Source: Plicaturopsis crispa FD-325 SS-3
Lineage: Eukaryota; Basidiomycota; Agaricomycetes; Amylocorticiales; Amylocorticiaceae
Direction: 5' to 3'
Assembly (NCBI GenBank): GCA_000827205.1
Contig: KN832555.1
Location: 2,116,179 to 2,180,178, forward strand
DNA: 64,000 nt
The notes under the pieces were generated by a model, which saw nothing but the letters and a program-made list of their open reading frames with translations, had not been told where the DNA came from and made no database searches. The position numbers were made by a program, and so were the translations under genes. Below, one piece after another: positions 22,404-33,742 of the stretch; positions within the stretch are counted from its first letter, which is position 1, and every line of letters starts with the position of its first letter.

Positions 22404-23319
22404 TTATAGATAGCAGCGCGAGAACGTGGACGGAGGTAGGGCCGATGGCCAATTTCCTTTCGACACGGCCGACTCCCATTCAGATGAATGCGAGCGGTAC
22501 AGGTCGAGGGCTGCGCGTGCTGTTTCGAGCTGCGGTGGAGATCACAAATTAATGAAAACGCTGATGATATGGAGGGAAGGTGTAAAGGTAAAGGTCGAAA
22601 GGCTATCTACACTTACCGGATTCTGCGTGTCGTCCTGAATGCGTCGGCACATTAGGTGCCACATGAGCGTCTGAAGCCCGATAATCTGGTTGGGAGACCG
22701 CAACGAGTTGCGGAAAGGCTGATAAAGCGCCACGTCTCGCGTAGCAACTGCGAAGTCCAGGAGTCAGCCGCAAATTACAGGTTTGTCGGACAAACATATT
22801 TATACCGGCTGGATGCGGGATTCCGAGAACTGTAGAGCGTGCACGATCAGCGTCTTTCTCGCACATCTGAACGACGTACTAACCAGAGAGGTCGCTCCAT
22901 ATACTGTGTCCTACAAGTACTTTACCCTTGATAAGGTCTGCGACATGCTGCTGAACGATGTTAAATTGAACAGCGCTGCCTATAAGACAGTCATGCAGTC
23001 AGTGCAGCTCCACTCGACGTACAACTCTTGAAGACCTACTGGAATTGAGGTGACTTGGCTCGATGCCAGTTGTGGAGGTGCGGTAATCCGTGACCTGCAT
23101 CGTTGGGGCAACATATGTATCAAGTACAGCCTGTCCTCTATAGTCCACCACGGAAACCCGGCTGTTAGAACATAAAAGAGTCAGCAACACGCGGACGGTA
23201 AAGGTACGATAAAATACTCACGCTAGCATCGAAGTAGAACCCCCGGGGCCCACGCCGACATTGGAACAGGCGATCGCCAGAAACTGTGAGGGCTCGGGAA
23301 TAGCATATTTAGCAGCCAT
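22404..23319 (-). CDS. REXO4/ISG20-like exonuclease-fold protein, catalytic residues replaced
   Basis: Six or seven small exons give about 215 residues that follow the REXO4/ISG20 DEDDh exonuclease fold end to end: MAAKYAIPEPSQFLAIACSN, VGVGPGGSTSMLARV, LDTYVAPTMQVTDYRTSTTG, VADLIKGKVLVGHSIWSDL, LYQPFRNSLRSPNQIIGLQT and ETARAALDLYRSHSSEWE. Active members carry LDCEMVG in motif I; here it is IACSNVG, so both acids are gone. Motif II keeps its Asp (WSDL). Motif III, normally H-x4-D-A-x-A, reads QNPLETARA, losing His and Asp. All introns keep GT..AG ends and the frame is open throughout, so this looks like a maintained pseudo-exonuclease and not a decayed copy. It may bind RNA or protein without cutting. 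The stop is TAA at 22404-22406. Confidence 0.78.
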
Positions 23320-25261
23320 TGATAAAATATACTGCAGATACTTCGAAGGTAAAAAGCGGGCTTTGGATGCAAGGGACGCATGGTTTTGCGAACGCCTTTA
23401 AGGTCGTCGGTCTTGAGCAATTACGATATACCTCCTCAAACATGGCGAGCACGGTCTTCGCGATTGCGGCGCTATACCTCAAATTGAGACCCGGAAAGAA
23501 GAGGTACTGACAGGGCGGTCAATAAGAAAGCATTCGTAAAATAAATGACTCGCCAGGTGTGCTGCGCCGGGCATAACGAGAGCAGCGCAAGCGATATGTC
23601 GCCTGCCCTGATCAGATCCCAATCCCAGTCCGGATTAAACAGCGTTGGAGGGGTAGCCGCGTTCTGTCAAGTCCAAGATAGTAAAAACTGCACGAGTCGA
23701 GATTCGAGAAGCCCGTCGAGACCAATGGCGATAACCCTCTTCGTGCACAGGCGATGCGCGTCGATATGCACTGTCGATGGGCGGCCTAGAGCTTGGGCGG
23801 CCGATATGACACCGTGATATGGAAGAGAGCAGGATTGCGATTACTGCACGATTCCCGGCGGTTAGGGAGATCCAAGGTGATATGATCTGCCTGCCAAGAA
23901 GAGACAGACATACATACCGATTGAGGGTACCACGATATGCGCGGGTCCGTACGGCATACTGGTCAAATCATCTCCGCAAAACCTAGACACCGGCGTACTG
24001 TGGTGCACAGACTGCCACGAAGTTGGTATCAAAGTGATCTTGTTGGGGCGCTGTACATGTGGGTTTACCGAGGACTGTCAGAGCGCGTTCGGAGGCGCAA
24101 ACCACCTAATCGTACTGCTTGAATCTTGGCGTTAGTCGACTCCCGACGCTCGCCTCCGACAAACGGAAAACCGTTATCGAGTGTATAAACTGCATTTCAA
24201 GCCAGACGACAATCGATGCGATGACCCGGGCGTCTAGGACCTACTATGTAGCTCGCCAGTTGAATATTGGTGATCCCCGGGAAGCAATCGTGGTCACGCT
24301 GGAGAACCAGAAATCCCGCATGTGGCGCCTAGTGAGCAGAATGAACGTGTTTTCGGTGTGCCCTCATTTGCACCGCCTTGATTGCGTCGCGGGCGCGCGC
24401 CGTCTTTGAAACGTTTCTTGGGGCGGCCAGAACACTTCTGTGGAGATGTGGCCCAACCCCACCGCCACCAGATCACCCTTCCGACGAGCCTCGAGTACTA
24501 CTGGACAGGCCTCTGCCATCCCCGACACCTCCGACCACACGACGTTCTGCCAGCTCGATGCCGAATAATGCAGTCCCGAAACAACATTGAATAGCACTTT
24601 GGACAGCCTGACGCAGGTTGAACCACGCTGAACGTGAGTGAGGGATCGAGAAGCAGTGCGCGCCTATGTAGATCTGTATGTAAGCCTGGATCTGCGCCCT
24701 GGCAAAGTCAATATTCTTTCAATGTTGAATGTCAAAACCGTGGCACTCAACGCCATTGCTGCCACGGACATCTCGGTCACGTTCATGATGTCAAAGGTAC
24801 AAGTTCATCGCCAAAGACATGATTAATTATGAGCAATTACACCGTTGTGTTTCAGCGATTGAACGCCGTCCAGCCTGCGAGTAGTCCAGAAATTACGGAA
24901 CAGCAGGAACAAGTAAGCAGCAGGAACTTCAATTTGACATTTGTCCAGGACCCAGGTTCAGCGAGCGATTTCGCAGGCTAATTTGAATCCCAGTGGCATT
25001 GACTGCTAAAACATCCGAGGACTTCTGTCCTGCCGTGAGCCTCGAGGCTGCGGTGTTGAGGGTGCTGCCAGAATACTCCAAGGGCTCCTCGTGCGCAGTA
25101 TTAACGCTGACGTATGCAGAGCAAGAAGAAAACATAGAACGTTACGTGGCGCAGGTGCTCTCCGTATAGTGGAGACGTGTATACAGTTGTAAATCTATAT
25201 GTAAGTAAATCAGGTAGAAAGGCGGGTTCTAAATAATCGAGGGTGGTGCGGCGCCACAGGC
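23320..25261. other. Unresolved 1.9-kb stretch, probably containing a spliced gene
   Basis: No single model holds here. Minus-strand readings include YLFFPGLNLRYSAAIAKTVL (about 23345-23510), TKRVIAIGLDGLLESRL (about 23665-23745), TLFNPDWDWDLIRAGDISLA (about 23580-23640) and QNVVWSEVSGMAEACPVVLE (about 24440-24550). Several of these are flanked by usable splice sites. Plus-strand readings include VNILSMLNVKTVALNAIAAT (24700-24780) with a textbook intron after MMSK (24797-24855) and a convincing C-terminal stretch, LTYAEQEENIERYVAQVLSV, ending in TAG at 25167-25169. Neither strand gives a recognisable family. One or two basidiomycete-specific spliced genes, or a decayed one, are possible. Confidence 0.35.
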
Positions 25262-26931
25262 TCAGTGGCGAGTCTGAAGATATAGTCAGCTTCATGAGGA
25301 AATGAGAGAAAAAAACGGAGAGCAGACATGCCTTCTCAGCTCCAAGTACACGCATAGTACCCTCATATACGAAAAATGCGCATGCGTTCGAAGGGAACGC
25401 GCGAAGGAGGGTAGGCGCAAGGCCACGATAGAAGCCCTTGAGGCCGTCGCGGTGGAATATTTCGCGAGTGACAGCGATAAAGGAGGGACGTGAGCCTGAC
25501 ACCACCGGCTTGGCCATCATGTTACTGGAGGATCCATGGCGGGGAGCAGCGGGAGAACGAGTTGAGAGATACGCGGGGTGAAAGGTGAGCGTCGAAGACC
25601 GTCGTAAAAGAGGGGTGTCGATACGTACTTTTTTATGTTGTCTGTCGGTATGGCCATACCCCAAAACGCGAAGGAGCCCAAGCCGCCCGACAGAAAATTC
25701 GCGAAGCTCGTGCTTATCTGTATGATTGAACCAGGATACGGGCGTGAGCGACGGCCTTGTTGCCAGATTTATTGCTCCATATATTTTATAGCTCATACCT
25801 CGTACGGGGTGCCTTGCAGTTTGGCGAATCCTCGCATGAATGCCTGGAGTATGAAATTAAGTCACCTGGAAACAACTAGCGTAACGAAACGAGCGCAAGA
25901 AGTACCTCAAAGGACAGGAACATCCACGCGAAATTACTCCTGTATACCACGCTGCCCGAAAACCCGGTCCATAATCCTGTAATACCTTGCGCACGTACAA
26001 TCTGGCGTGCGCAGTCTATGGGCCCTTTAAATTGTCGGTCTATCACCGCTTTTTGGAGCTGCAGTTGCAGTTTCACTGTTCGATCGATGGGCGTCAGCTT
26101 TATCCCGGGGAGATCTCAGCGTCATATCACTCGCCTTTCAGTAGTTCCATGGGTGTGGCCACTATCGTGCTGTTGGCGTTGTTTCAGGACAGAGATCGAG
26201 TAAGTCTGCCGTAAAATTGCTCGTTATCATTGACTGACCTCGTCCATCCCGCGAACACGCCGGCAACGCCGTGCGCGGCGAGGGTCAATCGCTTCACGTC
26301 ACTCCCGGGAGTGCTCTCTGTCATCCCATTGCGCAAAAGAAACAGGCGGTAATTATGCAGGCTACCAAGCAGCACAGAGTCGATGACGGCCCAGCCAACC
26401 GCGGGAGGCGTCGCGCCCTTGTAAAGAGCGAGAATTCCCTGACGTACACGCAATTATAAACGCCCGCGCGCATGTTGTGCGCGCATTAAACGCACCTCAT
26501 TCCGGACCGTCCTTTGCAAAACGTCGACGGCACCGCGGTATGTACCGGGAGGAGAACATTGTAGTCGCGTCTTGACTGTGTCGAATCTTCATTTTTTTGG
26601 TTAGTTCCGGCGAGAGTAAAATTTCTCTGGGAAAGGAACAGGGACGGGTAAGAGAAGGTGCGACTTGGCGGCGTTTGAAATGCTTGCCTTGCCAACCTAC
26701 CCATGTCCGACGGAGACCTGCAAAAGAGCGGCGGGTACCGGAGATCGTTATCGAGTCTCTGTCTAATGAAGGAATTGAAAAGACATACCTTCGTTAGACC
26801 TAGGAGAACAAGAAATCTGATGTGAATAAAAATATAGGAACGGTCAGATGATTGCTCTCACCGCTACCAACTCCTGCAAGCATCCCGACGAGCCGTATGT
26901 GGCTCCCAGACGGTGCATCATCTTGACCCAT
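25262..26931 (-). CDS. Mitochondrial carrier family (SLC25) protein
   Basis: Starts MGQDDAPSGSHIRLVGMLAG. Six-helix SLC25 architecture in three repeats: YKGATPPAVGWAVIDSVLLG and LHNYRLFLLRNG in the first; KGPIDCARQIVRAQGITGLW-like text (FKGPIDCARQIVRAQGITG) with SYRSNFAWMFLSFEVL in the second; then PSFIAVTREIFHRDGLKGFY, RGLAPTLLRAFPSNACAFFV and YEGTMRVLGAEK in the third. The PxD/ExxK/R signature is diverged in the first repeat. The resemblance is to the fungal basic-amino-acid and carnitine-like carriers of the inner mitochondrial membrane, but the substrate cannot be named. The last intron uses GC instead of GT (25274-25331); removing it ends the protein TRH with TGA at 25262. It is divergent from the RING-CH gene. 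Confidence 0.85.
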
Positions 26932-27298
26932 CCGGTGCAGTTGTATGCTATCTTGCCAAGTATATTCGGATGGTCAGCAGTCAACGGACAAAAAAGACGA
27001 CGCGCATGACCCACCTATCAGCTACTCGACTCCAGATATAACAGTGACCCTTTCCGACTGTTTCCCGGTCAGCGCAAAGTCAGCGGCGCGTTCTGGCAGG
27101 AGGCAGACGCGTCGCGACTCCGAGCAGCGGGTGCAGAAAATGTTCCGGCACCAGTCTTCTCACGCACTGCCGGCCGCGGTACCATTTGCTTATACAGTAG
27201 TAATTACAATGTACATCCACCGCCACTACCACCACCTGCTCTTGACAATTTCTATCTCTCTCTTTTGTTCTGACTGAAGTATACAGGACTCCTCTTGC
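26932..27298. other. Divergent intergenic promoter region
   Basis: This 367-bp gap lies between divergent starts, with a CCACCACC-rich patch near 27215-27240. No gene is seen. Confidence 0.5.
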
Positions 27299-28328
27299 AT
27301 GGACACAGATATTCCTGCCGTCGAAGAGAAACAATGCCGCATCTGCTTGGACGGTCCTGACCCCGACTCAGGGCGCCTAATTCGGCCATGTCTATGTCGC
27401 GGCAGCATGACGGTAGGTGCTTGCTCACTTCACAATAGCATCGAAAATCTTACCGTACACGCGAATCGTAGTATGTCCATGTTCAATGCCTGCAGAAATG
27501 GCGAACTTCGTCGGGCACGTCGAATCACTTCGAATGCCCGGTGTGCAAGTACCGTTACCGCTATGCGCGAACACGCGTCCTCGGCATTGCGACTAATCCA
27601 GGTAAGTGAACGATTATGCCACATGAACTCACGGACCATTTTCCTGAGATAACTCTTCTCCAGTCGTGATAGGTGCTGTTTCGTTCTCCCTCTTCACCTT
27701 CATAGTACTCTGCTCTTCCTTCATCACGACGTTCTTCATGAACGCGTTCGATACCGACTTCGAGGAACCGTCATACACGACGTGGTACTCGTCATATTAT
27801 GTGTCGCCGTTCAGCGTCGGCCACGACCTCGTCCGCGCAGCATATCGAATCCTCACGGACCAAGGGGGCATATTCGACGAAGACATAATTTCCAGACCGT
27901 CACACCGAGCCCCCATTCCAGCCCCTGTGTCCTCCTCGCCCGGATTATTCAGGCGACTCTTTCAACGCTTTCTTCTCGGCCTCCCTGTTGTGGGTGCGGG
28001 TTCCGTCATTCACCTCCTCTGGACCGTACAAACGGGCCTCCTGCCCCTTCAGTGGCTAGCACGGCGTAGAGGAGACCGCCGAAGAGGAAATGACAACAGA
28101 GATGTTGCAGCTCTCGTCATCGTGGCCCTACTAGTCGTCGGTTCTGCCAGGCTAGTCACCATCAATTTATGTCGCTATGTCTTGTCTGACATATCGTCCA
28201 GAGTGTTGTATAAAATGTATCAAGTGACTCAGAGAACAACGCAAAAGCTTCTCACTCGTGCGGAGGATGCCATATTGGAAGTCGGTGGGGATTTGCCTAC
28301 TGAAGGCGAGACAGCAAAAGACCGGTGA
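27299..28328 (+). CDS. RING-CH (MARCH-type) membrane E3 ubiquitin ligase
   Basis: Three exons. MDTDIPAVEEKQCRICLDGP opens a C4HC3 RING-CH finger: CRIC, LIRPCLCRGSM, then after an intron YVHVQCLQKWRTSSGTSN and FECPVCKYRYRYARTRVLG. Metal ligands C-x2-C, C-x-C, H-x2-C and C-x2-C are all present. After the finger come hydrophobic spans (VIGAVSFSLFTFIVLCSSFI; LLGLPVVGAGSVIHLLWTVQ; VAALVIVALLVVGSARLVTI) and a cytosolic tail ending ETAKDR. Such ligases ubiquitinate membrane proteins in the ER or endosomes. The partner E2 and targets are unknown. Confidence 0.88.
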
Positions 28329-28598
28329 AATCGTTTATGGGTCTGTGTACATTGTAAACATATATTTATTATTTCGAATGTCATTGAGCAACGAACGTAA
28401 CTGGTGTACGACATACCTACCGAAGGACTACAATAGCTGTGAATATCTCTGAGCCTAAGGCCTGAGGCCTGAAGTACGACAACGCCCAGTTATTCCCGCA
28501 CCCGTATGATACAAGCAAAGTCGTAGATGTCAGACTCGCTCGCGCTTTTCGTCGCAACATGTAACATACAAGCATAAGTCCTAAGTGATTGTCCATGG

Positions 28599-31500
28599 TC
28601 ACCAGTTTCTCCGTAGCTGGCGTTTGACGTTCTCGTACAGAGCCTTCGTCTCCGTCCGACTAGCCTCCAATTCCGCAAGGTACTGGTCTAACGCCATATC
28701 GATGCGGCCAACAGGGAATTCGCCACGTCCGACAGATGACTGTGGCCGTTTCGCCTCCTCGAGCCAGTCGCTCAGAAGAACGGCAATATCCGAGGAAATC
28801 GCCTGGACATTCGCCTGGTCGTTGAAGGGTGGTATCTGTGCGAATTATTGATTCAGAGGGAAAGAAATAGTGACGAAAAAAGAGAGGAACAGACCTGAGA
28901 TTCGTACATCTCATGAAAAACGTCCCATATTTCCGAAAACGGTACATTGCATTGCACCAATATCCTCGGCGCCCACCCATAAGGCAGGATGCCCTTGTTC
29001 GCTAGTGCGAATCGTACTAGTAAGGTCGAAACGTGTCCTAGATCCCGCATCGTTAGGAAACAGCAACCTTCGCATGTGCGTGTGTACGTGTACGATGACT
29101 CACGCAATGGGAACGCGCTTTCCGAGGGGTAAAAGCGCTGGCCGAGAGGCACGACCTTCCGAATGATTTGGTCCGCAATCGCTCTTGAATCTGCCGCATC
29201 TGTCGATGGGGTCGACGCTTTTCCCGGTCGTTTCGTCAGTCCATGCCGCTTTGAAACGGACAGAGACACTAACCTTCTGTGAATATTTGATTCCAGATTG
29301 GCCGCACCATGTTTTCATCTCGATGCTCCGAGACATGCAGGATCAGTAGTTTAATCGGCGGTATGTCGAAGGGCTCTGCATATTCTTGATATAGCTATGG
29401 TGCCACCGTAAGTTGCGCTAAACGTACTCGAACGCATATCGAGGGCATACCTCGGACATAGTGAATAAGCGTGTCGTGAGCAATTTGATTTTATCGCCAG
29501 CCGGGCCGGGTTCGTTCAGACGCGAGACAAGTGCGCTGTACACTTCCAGTTGTACTTGAGCTACATCGAGCTTTTCCTCGAGGTCGGTCAAGAACGCGAT
29601 AGCGGTTTCGTGCCGTCCTCCTACGGATATTGGGTGCGACTTGGCATTGCCGACAGCCAGCGTCAAGTATTCCAGGCGCGCATCAAGAGGAAGGGAAAAT
29701 CTTAGGTCATACCAACGTTAGCGATTGTTCGTGAGAACAGGGGGATAGGAAGGTCCTCACTGTGTCGACTCTGCGAGAGCTCCGAGCACTTCGGCTGCCC
29801 GCAAAGGCTGACCATCCTTGACATAGTATTGCCATAAGAGCTGGTATTTTTGCACGGTGACTGGCTCGCGTTTGAGATGAGCCTCGAGGAAAACAGGTCG
29901 CATCTATGACACGATCAGTATCATCGATGGTTACACGACAATGTCGGCGAAACGAAGGACCACCTACCTCCAGGAGCTCATCGGCAAGTCCGCGGTCGAT
30001 AAGCCAATCGTACAGGGTGGAGTGGAACATTTCATCCTCGCTAGCGAACGAGAGTTCATATGCATGACTCCGGACGGTTTCCGCATCGTCCACAGAGACG
30101 ATCCCCGGTGCCGCTGCTTTCGCACTGGTGCTCTTCTCTTCGAAAACGGATAATGAGTCCAGGACGAGATCGTAGCACCGCATGCGGTGTTCACAGAAGT
30201 CAGCTCGGTTGTCGTTGGGGGGAGAACCACACAGCCAGTACTCCAAGCCGATGTTGTCAGGATCCAGAATCTGCGCGCAGCTCAGGGGCAACTCCACAGC
30301 ACCTGTATTTCGAAGGAATGGTTAGCAATATGTATAATAACGACACAGAAATCGCACCTTTCGCATAGCTCAACTGTTGATAATCGCCGCATATTTCGCG
30401 GATTTTGTCGAATTCCAATATTCGAGCACCTCTGACGAAGAGCCTGTATCGGGTGATTGAAAGTCAACATCACGCTGTGGCGAAGTTGCGACCACGTACC
30501 GTAGCGATTCACCCAACAAATTCTGCCGTTCTGTCGGACTTCGTGTCTCAACAGCTTTCCGGACATTTTCTCGAGCCTGAAGCACATGAGTGTGACCCAC
30601 ACCCAAAAAAGCCAGCCACTTACCTTGTAGAGCATGACATCGTCTGTACTGCAGAAAGATCCGCATCGCTGCTGCAGGACTTCGCTAATGGTGTCCACCT
30701 ATAGTGACATTGCTTAATATCGGCACGGGAATGCTGCAACCTGTACGTACACTGATTTGCTGCCCGATTTGCTGATCAATGACTACGTTCACTAATGACC
30801 GGGAAATCGTCATGCCATTCTGCGTCGTGATAAGGTCCTCAAACGTCAAGGACGCGATCAGTTTCTGGATGTCAGGTTCACATCTAAACGCGCAGAATTT
30901 GAGGGTACAGGGGTGGTGATAGAAGTAAGAGTGCTCACTGGCCAATCAATTCTCCTAATCTGTAATCGTTGAGGAGTAGCACGAAGGATATAGCCTCTAT
31001 CGACCGGGTCAACAGGGTTTGCAGTTGTGCAACGGAGCTTTGCTCTGCCTATTATGACACGTTAGTCCGAGGAGATAACAGACCGCGTGTGAGGCAGGCC
31101 TACTTTCCAGGCCTCTTGTTCGCCTCCGGGTGCCGTACGTGCGCTCGATGGGTCCCCAGGCGATGAATGGAACAGCTGTGGATTCCGGTCAAGGAAGTCC
31201 TTCAAGGCGTACGAATTCTTTTGAACGGCCAGCAGTAGATTTTCTGCGATATTTAGTTGCTGCAGCCCCAGGTTCCTATGCAATAATCTCTGTTAGACAG
31301 ACAACTTGACAGCATGAAAGAAAGCAACCAACCCCGGCTGAGTAAGTTTGGATTTCCATATTGGTCGTACTAGCCGAGCAAAATAGAGTGCAAGGCCTTC
31401 CCGACGACCACTGAATGTAGCGGTCCCCTGACCCTCGCCACCTAAAGACAACATTTCATTAGCATAGTACCGCAATGCTCGTGCTAGACACTTACTGGAG

Positions 31501-33742
31501 CCATAGGTTACGCGCTCGGTCCACGTCGGCCGTTCTCCGAAATCGTAGAAGGCCTGTTTCGCGACTGCGGCAATGTCTGGGCTGACGGTACTTATGGTAC
31601 CCGAACCCGACTGGTCATTGAGATCTAAAAACGTGTTGCCACTCGCTAGCCCCAGAAGCATAGCACAGGTCTGATCTCGCCCAAAGCTGTAAGCGTGTGG
31701 GTGAGGTCTGCAATTGTGGATACGCGCTGAAGAAAGAAACGCACCTATCTCGGAATTCCATGATGGGCTGGATGTTCCCTTCAGCTTGCACCTCCTCGAC
31801 GACCGCTCGGAGGTAATCCAGCGCGCGTCGTTTCGCCAAGAAGGTTAGCCCAACATTCGTCAGTATCATGAACTGGTGCGGCGGCTCTGCAAATTGGCTA
31901 GCAAGCTCGTTGGTGACCACTGGGACCGGCGACGAATTGGAGGATGCTGATAGAATCGATGTACGCGGGACCGGCGCCATCGCCCAGGTGCGCCCGGGAA
32001 TCGCCAGAAGCGTAGCGTACTCGGTCAGCGGCGGACGCGGCGGGTTGCTTGGCTGGATGCCATACGATGCAGGATGTTGCTGTGGGGGAAGGTTCAGCTG
32101 TCCGAGCGCACCAATGCGAGTCAAGTCTGGAGCCATGCAAAGAACAAAATCAGTGCCATCTGTATCCCCTGGTTGCGCGGAGATGGTGAGGCCCTCCGTA
32201 TAGCAAGAATTCTCGAGCGCGGAGACGATGTATGGACGGGATGTGGGCTGCGCCTGCGCCTGGACACCGCCGTATGCAGGTGCAGGGGGTCGGTAGGGCA
32301 AAGCTTGCTCGTCGGGATGTATGAGGTTGGGAGGAGGCAGGCGGATATGCACCAGCTGCAGCTGCCGCGCAGAACCGCTTGATCCGTAACCGTATCCAAA
32401 AGAAGTAGCCGCAAAGTACAGTCGTACAGCATTCGCTGTGATAGCCATGAGCTGTATTGCCGACGTCGAGCTCCGCGACTCGCTCGACTGGATAACATGC
32501 AGGGCAATGATCTGGAAATTCTGGGGTGTGATCGCTGGCGAGCCAGGTGCCTTGTCCTGCGCAGATTTGTAGATGTTCGAGAGCGTCTGCACATGCTGGA
32601 CGGCCTTCTCCCCTGCGGGCGTGTATATCGAAATACAATTCCGTGAGGTGAGTGTGTAGAATCGGTTGCGCTCGTTGTCGCAGACCAAAGAGATGATTCG
32701 GTCTGCACAAAATCAGCAAGTTGGACTTGAAGGCAGAGCAAATTGTGAATCACCTTCCACGTTGGACGTTGTGAGCCTTGGGAAGAGGCTTTGTACGCCA
32801 CCGACCGAATGGTTGATGAGCCGTACTCGCTTCCCAAACCACGATTCCGTTTCTTGATAATGTAATTCGTACAGGTTTCCGTCCTGCGAGCCCGCCATGA
32901 AGATACGTCCGTCGCGAGTGCCGATAACTGAGCGCATTTCGACGTCCGTCGCAACGCTCATGTCAGTCGCGTAGAGTTTGATTTCTTTGTGCGTGATATT
33001 GCCGGACGTCGAGGCGGATGCGGGGGTTGAGGATAGACCGAGGAGAAGAACAGACACTGGGGTACAAATTACAAGGAGGTAGGTGATTTCGTCAATGAAG
33101 ACGCCTGCCCTGGGCGCGACCACCGCGACTTCTGTGATGACGTCTGGCTGGTCCACAAATGAGCTGATTTCCTGTCTAAAGGGAAAAGTTGTAGAGGGAG
33201 CAATTCAAACAGAAGATGTTGTAACTCATACCCTTCAACGTAGTCCCATAGGAACAATTTATGATCTATGGTAATCCAGACGCGTTCAATCTCGGCCATG
33301 AGACCCATATGGGAGGTGACATTCGCGCCTGAGTAGCACATGCATTAGCTCTCGTGGAGCACAAACAATGCTGCGTACGCACTGTTATAGTATTGGAATA
33401 AACCCTCCGGTATCCCGACCAGCCTCCGCTTTTGAAAGGGCACCTTGTAGTCGTCCGGAAACACGCTGTATGACGCGGACGATTGGCTACCCGCTAAGGT
33501 TTCGGTCAGTTTCAAAGCTTCAAACATATCATAATGGCACACGCACGAGTTGTCAGAGTCTCTCCCAAGTCCGGCACGCTCTGGGCATCCTTCACGAACT
33601 GGTCTTGCAAGACACGGCTAGCGCTCTGTAGCGCAGGTAAATCGACGACCGGTGCTGGCTTTGAGGCAGCTGCGACCTGTCTGCTCGTGGATGCATTGTT
33701 TGAGAGGGAATTGTGGAGACCAGAGACACGGAAAGCAGCCAT
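28599..33742 (-). CDS. Nucleoporin Nup155/Nup170, inner ring of the nuclear pore
   Basis: A large multi-exon gene starting MAAFRVSGLHNSLSNNASTS. The N-terminal beta-propeller shows the family landmarks: FPDDYKVPFQKRRLVGIPEG, GLMAEIERVWITIDHKLFLW, GTRDGRIFMAGSQDGNLYEL, SWFGKRVRLINHSVGGVQSL and DNERNRFYTLTSRNCISIYT. The rest is alpha-solenoid (FYDFGERPTWTERVTYGSSK, ELSFASEDEMFHSTLYDWLI, AVGGIL-type helices) ending ALYENVKRQLRRNW. The length, roughly 1,350 residues, fits Nup155/Nup157/Nup170, which scaffolds the inner ring and touches the pore membrane. A low-complexity Pro/Gly/Gln insert lies at about 32230-32380. Exons are separated by some 20 short introns, so inner borders are approximate. 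Confidence 0.9.
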
